Source: Prevotella sp. tf2-5 (GTDB lineage: Bacteria > Bacteroidota > Bacteroidia > Bacteroidales > Bacteroidaceae). From it: a DNA stretch of 64,000 bases. The stretch spans positions 310,001 through 374,000 of the forward strand of contig NZ_FOWK01000001.1 in NCBI RefSeq assembly GCF_900115435.1, written 5' to 3'. Under the pieces are notes generated by a model that was not told where the DNA came from, searched no databases, and saw only the letters and a list, made by a program, of their open reading frames with translations. The translations under genes and the position numbers were made by a program. Each line of letters begins with the position of its first letter. Position 1 is the stretch's first letter. Shown here one piece after another: positions 42,001 through 50,513 of the stretch.

Positions 42001-42900
42001 ACGGACGGACAGCAAGGCACCTCGTTCGTCGTCACCATTCCCTTAGGCAACAAACACCTGAAACCCGCGGAGCTGCTGACAGACAGTCCTGTCCGACAAG
42101 TCATCTCCGAGAACAAGGGTAAACAGGTCTTCAGGGAATTCAACATCCTTATCGTTGATGATGATGCGGAAATTGCTGATTACATCATGGGAGAGCTTAG
42201 TGAGAAATACCGGTTCACCTACCGCTCCAATGGAAAGGAAGCCATGAAGGAGCTGCTGACGAACCCCTACCATCTGGTCATTAGCGATGTCATGATGCCG
42301 GAGATGGACGGTATCACATTCCTCAAACAGATCAAGAGCAATCCAAAGACCATTGACCTGCCAGTAATATTACTGACATCCAAAGCAGAGGTCAGCGACA
42401 AGCTTGAAGGTCTCAAGAAGGGAGCAGACGCCTATATCGCCAAACCGTTTAACATGGAGGAGTTACATATTCAGATTGACAACCTCATCAATAACGTACG
42501 CCGTCTCCGTGGGAAGTTCAGTGGCGCCTCCTCGCAGACCGAGCGTGTGGAGAACATAGAGGTGGCTGGCAATAATGACGCCCTGATGGAGCGCATCATG
42601 AAATCGGTCAATGCCAAGATGTCGGATCCGAACTACAATGTGGATGTGCTGGCAGCGGATGTCGGTCTCAGCCGTACCCAACTGCATCGTAAGATGAAGG
42701 ATATGACGGGGATTCCAACTGGTAAGTTCATACGTAACCTGCGCATGGAGCAGGCTGCCCGTCTGATCAAAGAAGAGAAGGTGAATATCAGTCAAGTGGC
42801 GTTTTGTGTCGGTTTTAACGACCAGACACATTTCTCCACAGTGTTCAAGACATATTTCGGCATGACTCCTTCAGAATATGCAGAGCAAGAGAGCCTGTAA
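39037..42900 (+). CDS. Hybrid two-component system regulator (HTCS), xylan-type locus, copy 1
   Basis: A 1287-residue one-piece signalling protein. Order: signal peptide ending GYAQ; a periplasmic sensor of two seven-bladed reg_prop propellers (repeats such as DSYGYIWIGTTYGLDRFDGY and DSQGRLWVGTGSGLARYD); a Y_Y_Y domain ending near residue 740; one transmembrane helix (about 748-771); a HisKA domain with the phosphorylated histidine in TTHDIRSPLT (near 789); an HATPase domain with NLLSNAFKYT and GTGIGLNLSR; a receiver domain with phospho-acceptor in VMMPEMDG (near 1084); and a C-terminal AraC domain (from about 1180). It senses an oligosaccharide in the periplasm and activates a glycan locus, most likely the SusC/D operon right behind it. 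A full-length paralog lies at 54751-58692. Confidence 0.96.
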   Translation: MFKRILILILTCISLTGYAQTNGKLFSTGQLSVCDVTCVSQDSYGYIWIGTTYGLDRFDGYRFYNYRYSSSDSTSIPQNEICTLFCDSQGRLWVGTGSGLARYDFSRNGFIRQHFPGGRHPRVNSIIETKNGDLYIGTAGMGIFSMKKGTDELVEEKSFYHLLPDNFLSRLHVDRQGAIWCKGRGIEIYQFLMEKGQAVQARRYQPQETVQELLTDADGRMLAVFPKSIQYFDYTEKTWKDAGYHIESIVHNADMRGAFLRSDGDLYLGTSGHGIFVIPKGQTTPHVIDFRDKNFQLSESSTTAFEEDRYGNLWIGCFLKGVALLSKQQTAFHSWTFSPTDAALNNSQISSVALAENNGLWCTVWYQGLYLFDADGKVVAHPSMPYGTSLIYRDNDGSYWVSANKGLFTFDPHSGSTRLVLSSSEWLNTICDAGPWLFVSEFGQGFLRYDKRTGEIKRYFTRMTGEGGHPCNNWIGSMLLDKQGDLWISTARGLCCLNIADDSFKSHGWEVLLDTIVCGPLCQDSKGNIIIGTNAGLFIYDRQHHKAVPLPHGDALADTKICRVECDEEDNLWISTPIGIWQYEAKTKKMIAYNTGNGQVTSEYLSNIGIRTNNGMICFGINNGLTTFYPKNIKNSNHIIGAVHITDININGKWVSPVQERITVDYDENTFSISASLFDFMWAEDISYEYRINGGEWQGNITDTNTFPFNRVPPGKYIIDVRAKFGNHYSTEYATVTIVVKDPWYSSSWAYACYVLLLCAILVAIFLYYARMKRMELGDEKMKFLMNTTHDIRSPLTLILGPLAKLKDMVHDENCQVYMETIDRNAQRLLLLVNQILDERKIDKNQMRLHCQETNMVGFVSNLCKLYQYTASQRNITYTIEHEKDYLIAWIDRTQFDKVISNLLSNAFKYTFDGGEIKIILRETDQHLEIEVIDNGVGIKPSDFKHLFDRFYQGKNNLGIGMQGTGIGLNLSRSIVELHGGKIKARRRTDGQQGTSFVVTIPLGNKHLKPAELLTDSPVRQVISENKGKQVFREFNILIVDDDAEIADYIMGELSEKYRFTYRSNGKEAMKELLTNPYHLVISDVMMPEMDGITFLKQIKSNPKTIDLPVILLTSKAEVSDKLEGLKKGADAYIAKPFNMEELHIQIDNLINNVRRLRGKFSGASSQTERVENIEVAGNNDALMERIMKSVNAKMSDPNYNVDVLAADVGLSRTQLHRKMKDMTGIPTGKFIRNLRMEQAARLIKEEKVNISQVAFCVGFNDQTHFSTVFKTYFGMTPSEYAEQESL

Positions 42901-42924
42901 CCCGTGAACTTTGCCAAAAGTATC

Positions 42925-42964
42925 ATGCATTTTGTCACATGTTGCAAAATGCATGTTTTTTTTT
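42925..42964 (+). terminator. Terminator after the first HTCS gene
   Basis: Perfect 10-base arms, ATGCATTTTG (42925-42934) and CAAAATGCAT (42945-42954), followed by a run of nine T. Confidence 0.82.
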
Positions 42965-43026
42965 CATTGAAATATTTTCCAATTCTTATGAAACGTTTTT
43001 CTAAATATATATTATCAATATGTTCG

Positions 43027-43034
43027 TAATTTTG
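43027..43034 (+). promoter_or_regulatory. -7 box of the xylan-type SusC operon
   Basis: TAATTTTG about 45 bases before the SusC start; there is no TTTG at the usual distance, which fits an activated promoter. I could not identify a clear HTCS binding site. Confidence 0.45.
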
Positions 43035-43079
43035 CGCCCAGAGACAATTCACATCTATTAATCAGTTAAACAACTAACA

Positions 43080-46000
43080 ATGAGAAAAAAATTATTTCTT
43101 CTACTACCAGTGCTTTTGCTAAGTGTAGTTGGGGCGTATGCACAAAACGTGCTGCGCGGCATTGTGATTTCCGCGACTGATGAGGAACCGATTATCGGAG
43201 CCTCTGTCGTTGAAAAGGGCACAACGAACGGAACAGTGACCGACATGGACGGTAGGTTCCAACTCTCAGTGAAGGGGAATGCCACACTTGTGGTCTCTTA
43301 CATCGGCTTTACGACTAAAGAAGTCACACCTGCAGGCAGCGGAGAGATCAAAGTCGTTCTCTCAGAAGATGACAACCTGTTGGATGACGTCGTAGTGGTT
43401 GGTTATGGTACCATGAGGAAGAGCGACCTGACGGGAGCTGTCAGCAGGGCTAACATCCAGGCATTCGAGAAATCACCTAACACTAACTTGTTACAGTCAT
43501 TACAAGGTACCGTTCCTGGACTGAACGTTGGTCAGGCTAACTCCGCTGGTTCCGACCCCGCTCTTTCTATCCGTGGCGCGAATACCATTTCTGGTAGCAC
43601 CGCAGTATTGATCGTTCTGGATGGTATCATCTATACAGGTAGCATCTCCAGCCTGAACCCCGCAGATATCGAGAGCGTGGACGTTCTGAAAGACGCCTCT
43701 GCCACTGCCGTCTATGGTGCACAGGCTGCCAATGGTGTCTTGCTGATCACCACCAAGAAGGGTGCTAAGGGTAAGGCAAAGGTTACCTTCTCTACAAGTT
43801 ATAGTATACAGTCACCTACGCACAAGTTGCACACGATGAATCGTGACGAGATGTTGCGCTTCGACAACGAGTGTCTGTGGCTGTACTCCAAGACAGAGGC
43901 TTCTGGTTACAGAGAGCAGGATCCTAACTTCAAACTCTCTGAGCGTATGCCTGACGCCTGGATGACTGACGATCAGGGTAATATCATTCCTGGTGACTAC
44001 AACTGGTGGGACGACTTCACACGTAACGGTTCTATCTGGGAGAACAAACTGAGCATCTCAGGTGGTAGCGATGCGATGTCTTACCTGATCTCTCTGGGTA
44101 ACACCAAGCAGAAGAACTATCTGCTCAACGATGACTACAGCCGTAACTCTATCCGTGTCAACCTCGACATTCAGCCTGTCAAGTGGTTGAAGGCTGGTGT
44201 ACAGGCTTTCGGTTCATTTGAGAATCGTGACGGTCAGGAGACATACCTGCCGTTCTTGATTGAGTGCAGCCCGCTTACAAAGCCATACGACGAGGACGGT
44301 AACATGATCCACTACCCTGCACATGATGCACGTGAGAATCCATATCATGGCTCTTTGGTAGATGACTACGATCGTACCAACTCTTTCTTCGCTAATCTCT
44401 ATGCAGAGGTGCAGTTGCCTTTGAAGGGTCTTACCTATCGTATCAACTTCGGTAACAACTATCGCGTCGGTGAGCATAACTATGCCAGCGAGTTCGCTGA
44501 GAACAACAAGGGTCAGGCTTACAAGCACCACTCTACCTATTATGATTATACATTGGATAATATCCTGAACTATAACAACACGTTCGGAAAGCATACTGTA
44601 GGTGCTACATTTGTCTATGGTGCTTCACGCCGTAAGTATAGCTACACAGCTGCAGATTCCAAACTGTTCCCAAGAATGACACTGGGCTATAACTCTCTGG
44701 AACTGGCTGAGATCCAGCAGACTTCTTCTGACGCATGGGTAGAGACACTGCTCTATCAGATGCTTCGCGCGAACTATTCTTATGACGGACGCTACCTGAT
44801 TACCGCCACTGTACGTCGAGACGGTTTCTCTGGTTTCGCCTCCAACAACAAATTTGCCGTGTTCCCCTCTGTAGCACTCGGATGGGTAGTGACAAATGAG
44901 AAATGGTTCAAGGTTCCTCATCTTGACTATTTGAAACTCCGCGCCGGCTATGGTGTCAGCGGTAACCAGACTTCCCGCTATTCCTCACTGGCAAGAGTCA
45001 ACTCCTCTATCGGTTATGTCTTCGGTGACGGTCAGCCCGGCGCTATGCGTCAGGAACTTGCCTCCATGCAGAACTCTGACCTGAAGTGGGAGAAGACTGC
45101 TGGTTTCAACTTCGGTCTTGACTTCGCTGTACTTAACAACAGAATCAGCGGTAATATCGAGTTCTATACCACTAAGACCAAGGATTTGCTCTATGACGTG
45201 GCTATTCCTAGTATCACTGGTTTCACCTCTATCCGCTCGAATGTTGGTGAGATCAAGAACAAAGGTTTTGAGATGACCATCAACTCTCGCAATATTGTCA
45301 CAAAGGACTTTGAGTGGACATCTATGTTCAACCTGTCAACAAACAGCAATAAGATCACGAAACTGGCTGGTCTTGACACAGACGGTGATGGTAAGGAGGA
45401 CGACCTCACATCTTCTTCTTTGTTCATCGGTGAGTCTCTCTCTTCTATCTATGATTACACCATTGACGGCATCTACCAGGTAGGTGACGACATCCCTGAG
45501 GGTTATCATCCTGGAAACTACCGTATCGTCGATATCAACAATGACGGTGAGATCAACGAGAAAGACCGTAGCATCATCGGTAAGACAGATCCTTCTGTTC
45601 GCATGGGCTTGCTGAACAGCTTCAAGTACAAAGGACTGACCCTGAGTTTCTTCCTCAATGCCGTTGTCGGTGGTAGCAAGAGCTATCTGGGTAAGAACTC
45701 TTATGCTGAGCTTGTCAATGATAACACACTTCGTCATAACAGACTGACTGAGCAGGTTGACAAATTCTGGACTCCTAGCAATCCTGGTGGTATCTATGCA
45801 CTCTATCATGCAAACCCTGCCATCAATCCTTTCCGCTATGAGAACCGCTCATTCTTGCGTCTGCAGGATATCACCCTGTCATACGATCTGCCTCGTGAAT
45901 GGATGCGTAAGATCCATATTGAGGGCATCAATATCTACATGAGCTGCAAGAACCTGCTGACCTTCACTGGTTGGAACGGATGGGATCCTGAGCCTAACGC

Positions 46001-46103
46001 AACTTATCAGGACATCAACGGTCAGAACCGTGTAACTGGTATGCGTTACGAAGACCGTCCTGTTATGAAGAGTATTACATTTGGTATGAACATTAATCTC
46101 TAA
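43080..46103 (+). CDS. SusC/RagA family TonB-linked transporter, xylan-type locus
   Basis: A 1007-residue outer-membrane transporter: signal peptide ending AYAQ, regulatory-like domain (LRGIVISATDEEPIIGASVVEKG in the 23-50 region), TonB-box-like LLDDVVVVGYG near residue 100, plug with SIRGANTISGSTAVLIVLDG and VLKDASATAVYGAQAANG, and a barrel ending ITFGMNINL. It ends in leucine where most SusC proteins end in phenylalanine. SusD follows after six bases. Genes downstream suggest glucuronoarabinoxylan oligosaccharides as cargo. Confidence 0.95.
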   Translation: MRKKLFLLLPVLLLSVVGAYAQNVLRGIVISATDEEPIIGASVVEKGTTNGTVTDMDGRFQLSVKGNATLVVSYIGFTTKEVTPAGSGEIKVVLSEDDNLLDDVVVVGYGTMRKSDLTGAVSRANIQAFEKSPNTNLLQSLQGTVPGLNVGQANSAGSDPALSIRGANTISGSTAVLIVLDGIIYTGSISSLNPADIESVDVLKDASATAVYGAQAANGVLLITTKKGAKGKAKVTFSTSYSIQSPTHKLHTMNRDEMLRFDNECLWLYSKTEASGYREQDPNFKLSERMPDAWMTDDQGNIIPGDYNWWDDFTRNGSIWENKLSISGGSDAMSYLISLGNTKQKNYLLNDDYSRNSIRVNLDIQPVKWLKAGVQAFGSFENRDGQETYLPFLIECSPLTKPYDEDGNMIHYPAHDARENPYHGSLVDDYDRTNSFFANLYAEVQLPLKGLTYRINFGNNYRVGEHNYASEFAENNKGQAYKHHSTYYDYTLDNILNYNNTFGKHTVGATFVYGASRRKYSYTAADSKLFPRMTLGYNSLELAEIQQTSSDAWVETLLYQMLRANYSYDGRYLITATVRRDGFSGFASNNKFAVFPSVALGWVVTNEKWFKVPHLDYLKLRAGYGVSGNQTSRYSSLARVNSSIGYVFGDGQPGAMRQELASMQNSDLKWEKTAGFNFGLDFAVLNNRISGNIEFYTTKTKDLLYDVAIPSITGFTSIRSNVGEIKNKGFEMTINSRNIVTKDFEWTSMFNLSTNSNKITKLAGLDTDGDGKEDDLTSSSLFIGESLSSIYDYTIDGIYQVGDDIPEGYHPGNYRIVDINNDGEINEKDRSIIGKTDPSVRMGLLNSFKYKGLTLSFFLNAVVGGSKSYLGKNSYAELVNDNTLRHNRLTEQVDKFWTPSNPGGIYALYHANPAINPFRYENRSFLRLQDITLSYDLPREWMRKIHIEGINIYMSCKNLLTFTGWNGWDPEPNATYQDINGQNRVTGMRYEDRPVMKSITFGMNINL

Positions 46104-46109
46104 CCCATA

Positions 46110-47876
46110 ATGAAAAAGATTTTAATTTTTTCCTTGTTGGCAGCCTTCATGCTGACGGGATGTAACGAAGATAAATTCCTGGAGGAAAAACCACTCGACT
46201 TCAATTCGGCTTCTAACTCATACGAGACAGCCGCCGATTTTGATGCCGCTATCACTGAGCTCTACTTCCTGACCCGAGAAGAGTTCTATACTACTTACGA
46301 CCGTACGACGGATCTCTCTAAGTTTGCAGATATGTGGATCACCGCTGACCCACTTCAGTCAAACGTTGTCGCTGACCTCTCGCCCTCTGGTGGCATCGCC
46401 AAGTTCTACTGGGATGAGAACTACAAACTGATCGCCCAGGCAAACACTGTCATCAGTCGTCTGCCTAGCTCATCCAAACTGAGCGACGAGGAGAAGGCTG
46501 TCTATGAGGCTAAAGCTCGCTTCTTCCGCGCCTTGGCTTATCGTACACTGGTACTGCTCTATGGTGATGTGCCCTTGCAGTTGGAAGAGGTGTCTACTCC
46601 AAAGACCGACTATGTTCGCGAGTCAAAGGATGTGGTCTTGGCTCAGGTCGTAGAAGATTTGCAGTTTGCCGCTGCCAACCTGCCTGAGATTAACGCTGTC
46701 AAAGATGGTGAGATCAGTAAGCCTGCTGCTAACATGCTTCTGGCTGAGATGTGTCTGGCTACAGGTAACAACGACGGGGCTGTCACAGCCGCAACAGCTG
46801 TCATCAACAATCCTAACCTCGCCCTGATGAAGAACCGTTTCGGCTCACAGGCTAGCGAAGATGGAGATGTCTTCTATGACTTGTTCCGTCCGAACAACCA
46901 GAACCGTGCCTCTGGTAATACTGAGGGTATCTGGGTGATTCAGTTTGAGACGAATATTGAAGGTGGTGGTAACAACACCAGCCACTTCTTCTGGAATCCA
47001 GGTAGCTTCTGGGGAGAGCGTTTCTTCGCTCCTCAGGTGGATAAGTTCCAGATTATCAAACCCGACGGCACCAGACTCCAGCTCTTCAACTGGCCTATCG
47101 GTGACATGACTGGTGGTCGTGGTATCGGTACACACTATGCTGTTAACCATCTCTATAACGAGATTTGGGCTGACGACTTTGACGATATGCGTAACTCAGA
47201 GTATAACTGGCCACGCCGCTTCAAGATTCACCGCACCAACGTGCTGGATGACAATCCTGAGTTAAAGGCTGCTATGCCTGACGGATACTTCGATCTTGAA
47301 AATACCGTATTGCCTGCTGGATGGTCTATGGAGACTGGTTTCGGCGGTGGTGTCAATGCTACCACACAGCTTCCTAACCGTTTCATGTGTGGCTATTCCA
47401 CCAAGATGACCACTCCGTTCCATCATCCTGATGCACAGTATCAGAACAAAGACACCTACCAACTTGCCGGAACAGGTGGTAAGACTTACACCGACCAGTA
47501 CTTCTTCCGTCTTGCAGAGGCTTATCTGCTGCGTGCTGAAGCATACATGAACAAGGGTGACAAGGAGAAAGCTGCTAACGATATCAATGAGTTGCACAAG
47601 CGTGCCAACGCAAAACCATGTACGGCTGCTCAGATAAACCTCGACTATATCCTCGACGAGCGTCTTCGTGAGCTCACCTGTGAGGAGAAGCGTCGTCTGA
47701 CCCTGTCACGTGTTGGTAAACTCAGCGAGCGCATCAAGAAATACAACCCCTACTTCAGTGCTGCTCATAGTGCTGACGGCAAAGATTATGATGCTCATTT
47801 CGATTTGCTGCCTATCCCACTGTCAGCCATTCAGGCAAACAAGGATGCTGAATTGAAGCAGAACCCCGGTTATTAA
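46110..47876 (+). CDS. SusD/RagB family lipoprotein, xylan-type locus
   Basis: A 588-residue lipoprotein with lipobox LTGC. SusD features: LIAQANTVISRL, YEAKARFFRALAYRTLVLLYGDVPL, AANMLLAEMCLATG, and the late FRLAEAYLLRAEAYMNKG with LDYILDERLRELTCEEKRRLTLSRVG (about residues 510-535). It caps the SusC transporter and binds the glycan. GH115 follows after 34 bases on the same strand. No separate surface-binding lipoprotein gene is found in this locus. Confidence 0.95.
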   Translation: MKKILIFSLLAAFMLTGCNEDKFLEEKPLDFNSASNSYETAADFDAAITELYFLTREEFYTTYDRTTDLSKFADMWITADPLQSNVVADLSPSGGIAKFYWDENYKLIAQANTVISRLPSSSKLSDEEKAVYEAKARFFRALAYRTLVLLYGDVPLQLEEVSTPKTDYVRESKDVVLAQVVEDLQFAAANLPEINAVKDGEISKPAANMLLAEMCLATGNNDGAVTAATAVINNPNLALMKNRFGSQASEDGDVFYDLFRPNNQNRASGNTEGIWVIQFETNIEGGGNNTSHFFWNPGSFWGERFFAPQVDKFQIIKPDGTRLQLFNWPIGDMTGGRGIGTHYAVNHLYNEIWADDFDDMRNSEYNWPRRFKIHRTNVLDDNPELKAAMPDGYFDLENTVLPAGWSMETGFGGGVNATTQLPNRFMCGYSTKMTTPFHHPDAQYQNKDTYQLAGTGGKTYTDQYFFRLAEAYLLRAEAYMNKGDKEKAANDINELHKRANAKPCTAAQINLDYILDERLRELTCEEKRRLTLSRVGKLSERIKKYNPYFSAAHSADGKDYDAHFDLLPIPLSAIQANKDAELKQNPGY

Positions 47877-47910
47877 TCCAAGGGGAACGATTAGTTAATT
47901 ATAGAATATA

Positions 47911-50427
47911 ATGAAGTTTAAGATTTCTCAATTAAGAATGTGGCGCGTAGTGATTACGTGCCATATTCTTATTATTGGAGTATGTCTCATCATGCCCCAG
48001 CAAGCCTTTGCCGGTCATCACCTGCGGGTTCATGAACAGGCAAAAGGATTTGCGCTATACACAGGTACCGAGACTGCCACTATCTGTGTGTCTTCCCAGG
48101 AAGCATTGGTAGTAAAGAAAACTGCACAGTTGCTGGGTGATGACATACGGCGTGTTACTGGAGTGAGTTGCAGACAACAGTCTGCCCCAACCTCTTCTGC
48201 TCCTGCCATCATCATTGGAACACTGGGCTGTAACCCATTGATTGATGCTGCCGTCAAAGAAGGACATCTTCAGGTTGACGGTATCAAGAACGGTTGGGAG
48301 CAATTCCTCATCAAATGGGTTCAGAATCGGTTGTATATTATAGGCAGCGACCGCAGGGGGACTGCCTATGGTGTATTCACGCTATCTGAGGCTATAGGAG
48401 TATCACCCTGGTACTGGTGGGCAGATGTACCTGTTAAGAAGCGGAAGGCGGTCTATGTGGATGCTGACTATATCTCCAAACAACCGTCTGTCAAGTATCG
48501 TGGGATTTTCATCAATGACGAGGACTGGGGACTGAAGCCATGGGCTGCCAAGAATTTCGAGCGCAACCTGGGTAACATCGGTCCAAAGACATACGCCAAA
48601 GTGTGTGAGTTACTGCTCAGACTCAAGGCGAATATGCTTGCTCCTGCCATGCACCCTTGTACTGGTGCTTTTTATTCCCATCCGGAAAATAAGCTGGTAG
48701 CTGATTCTTTCGGCATTATCATCACGACTTCGCATTGTGAGCCGTTATTACTGAATAATGCCGCTAAGAGTGAATGGGACCTGCAGAAAGATGGTGACTG
48801 GAATTACCTGACAAATGGGGAGCATATCAGGAATAAGTGGAATCAGCGTCTCACGGAAGCTGCTCAGTATGAGAATATATATACCGTTGCCATGCGAGGA
48901 CTCCATGATGCAGGACTTCGAGGCGACATATCCAAGGAACAGCGTGTCACACTATTAGAACAAGTCATCAGCGACCAGCGACAACTGCTTGAGAAACACA
49001 TTGACAACCCTGCCGATCAGATTCCACAGATATTTGTTCCATATAAAGAGACGATGGACATCTATGAGAATGGACTCAACGTACCCGACGACATCACACT
49101 TGTCTGGGTAGATGACAACTATGGTTATATGAAACGTGTCTCCAATCCGGAAGAGCAGAAAAGGAAAGGACACTCAGGGGTCTATTACCACCTTTCATAC
49201 CTGGGGGCTCCTCACGACTATCTATGGCTGAACTCCACCCCACCCGTCTTGATGTACGAGGAACTCAAGAAAGCATACGACACAGGGGCTGACAGATATT
49301 GGTTGCTGAACGTTGGGGATATCAAACCTATGGAATTGGGCATACAGACCTTCATGGATATGGCATGGGATTTCACTGCTTTCGACACCGATAAGGCGGG
49401 TAAATATCAGGCACGTCTGCTGGCAAACATGTTTGGTGACAGACTGGAGGACGATTTCCAGAGAATACTGGACAGTTACTATCGTCTTGCGTGGTCAAGA
49501 AAACCTGAATTCATGGGTTATGAATACGAATGGGACGATGCCGCACATAGTGGACTGCATCATACTGATTTCTCTTTCTTTACAGGTACAGCACAACAAC
49601 GCCTGGCTGATTATCATCAGATCGCAGAGAAAACACAGGAGATGATTCCCTCAGAAGCCCGTGATGCTTATTTCCAATTGGTTGAGTTTCCTGTCTGTGC
49701 TGCCTACCAGATGAACAGGAAGTTCTTGATGGCTCAACTGAACCATGAGCTGGCAAGTCGTTTGAATGCGGAAGGTGCTAACTGGGCAGCGCAGCAGATG
49801 ACTATCGCCTATGACAGTATCCAGGCACTCAACAACAGGTATAACCAACAGTGTCATGGGAAATGGAAAGGAATCATGGACCTGCCGACAGGCTGGTGTG
49901 CCCTTTATCAAGAAAAGCCCGCTGTCACTTTCAATGCGCTGGAAGGGATCATTGAACCAGATCTCCAACCGACAATGAAACAGCATACGCCTATTAATCT
50001 TTCAACCCCGACAAGTAAGTCAGATGGAATCCGATTGGTAAAGGGGATAGGTATGGACTGGGTGGCAGTACAGATGACAGAACCGTCAAATGTGGTGAGC
50101 GATGCCACATCCCTCAAGAGTCCACATATCACCTATTCATTTTTCCATGAAAACAAGGATAGCGTGGACGTATGGTTGTCGACAGTACCTTTCTGGCCGT
50201 TATACAAAGGAAGGGAGAACAAGATTGGAATCTCTATTGACGGTTGTCAGCCGCAGGTCTTCAACAATCTCTTTTCCGAGTACTCACGACTTTGGAAGGA
50301 TCAGGTATTGAGAAATGAAGCATCTTGCCATCTTCGCTTTGCCGTCAACCCTAAAAAGAAGGATCATTCCATCACCATCATTACAGGTGATCCTGGACTA
50401 ATGGTACAACGGATTACCATAAAATAA
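47911..50427 (+). CDS. GH115 family alpha-glucuronidase
   Basis: An 838-residue exported enzyme (hydrophobic leader ending QQAFAG). GH115 hallmarks are SPWYWWADVPVKKRK (about residues 168-182), YRGIFINDEDWGLKPWA, LKANMLAPAMHPC, SHCEPLL, YTVAMRGLHDAGLRG, LVWVDDNYGYMKR, and YWLLNVGDIKPMELGIQTFMDMAWD. GH115 enzymes remove (4-O-methyl)-glucuronic acid from internal and terminal residues of long xylan chains, unlike GH67. The C-terminal domain (from about 690) is the usual GH115 accessory beta domain. It forms the end of the SusC-SusD transcript; GH127/146 downstream has its own promoter. Confidence 0.92.
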   Translation: MKFKISQLRMWRVVITCHILIIGVCLIMPQQAFAGHHLRVHEQAKGFALYTGTETATICVSSQEALVVKKTAQLLGDDIRRVTGVSCRQQSAPTSSAPAIIIGTLGCNPLIDAAVKEGHLQVDGIKNGWEQFLIKWVQNRLYIIGSDRRGTAYGVFTLSEAIGVSPWYWWADVPVKKRKAVYVDADYISKQPSVKYRGIFINDEDWGLKPWAAKNFERNLGNIGPKTYAKVCELLLRLKANMLAPAMHPCTGAFYSHPENKLVADSFGIIITTSHCEPLLLNNAAKSEWDLQKDGDWNYLTNGEHIRNKWNQRLTEAAQYENIYTVAMRGLHDAGLRGDISKEQRVTLLEQVISDQRQLLEKHIDNPADQIPQIFVPYKETMDIYENGLNVPDDITLVWVDDNYGYMKRVSNPEEQKRKGHSGVYYHLSYLGAPHDYLWLNSTPPVLMYEELKKAYDTGADRYWLLNVGDIKPMELGIQTFMDMAWDFTAFDTDKAGKYQARLLANMFGDRLEDDFQRILDSYYRLAWSRKPEFMGYEYEWDDAAHSGLHHTDFSFFTGTAQQRLADYHQIAEKTQEMIPSEARDAYFQLVEFPVCAAYQMNRKFLMAQLNHELASRLNAEGANWAAQQMTIAYDSIQALNNRYNQQCHGKWKGIMDLPTGWCALYQEKPAVTFNALEGIIEPDLQPTMKQHTPINLSTPTSKSDGIRLVKGIGMDWVAVQMTEPSNVVSDATSLKSPHITYSFFHENKDSVDVWLSTVPFWPLYKGRENKIGISIDGCQPQVFNNLFSEYSRLWKDQVLRNEASCHLRFAVNPKKKDHSITIITGDPGLMVQRITIK

Positions 50428-50484
50428 ATTCTAAATTAATCCTAAACTGACAACAGATAAAGATTGTGTTTACAAAATAACCAC

Positions 50485-50492
50485 TATCTTTG
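50485..50492 (+). promoter_or_regulatory. -7 box of the GH127/146 gene
   Basis: TATCTTTG, with a weak ATTG about 18 bases upstream. The predicted leader before the start codon at 50514 is about 15 bases. Confidence 0.5.
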
Positions 50493-50513
50493 CAGTTGAC
50501 AAGAAATGAGAAC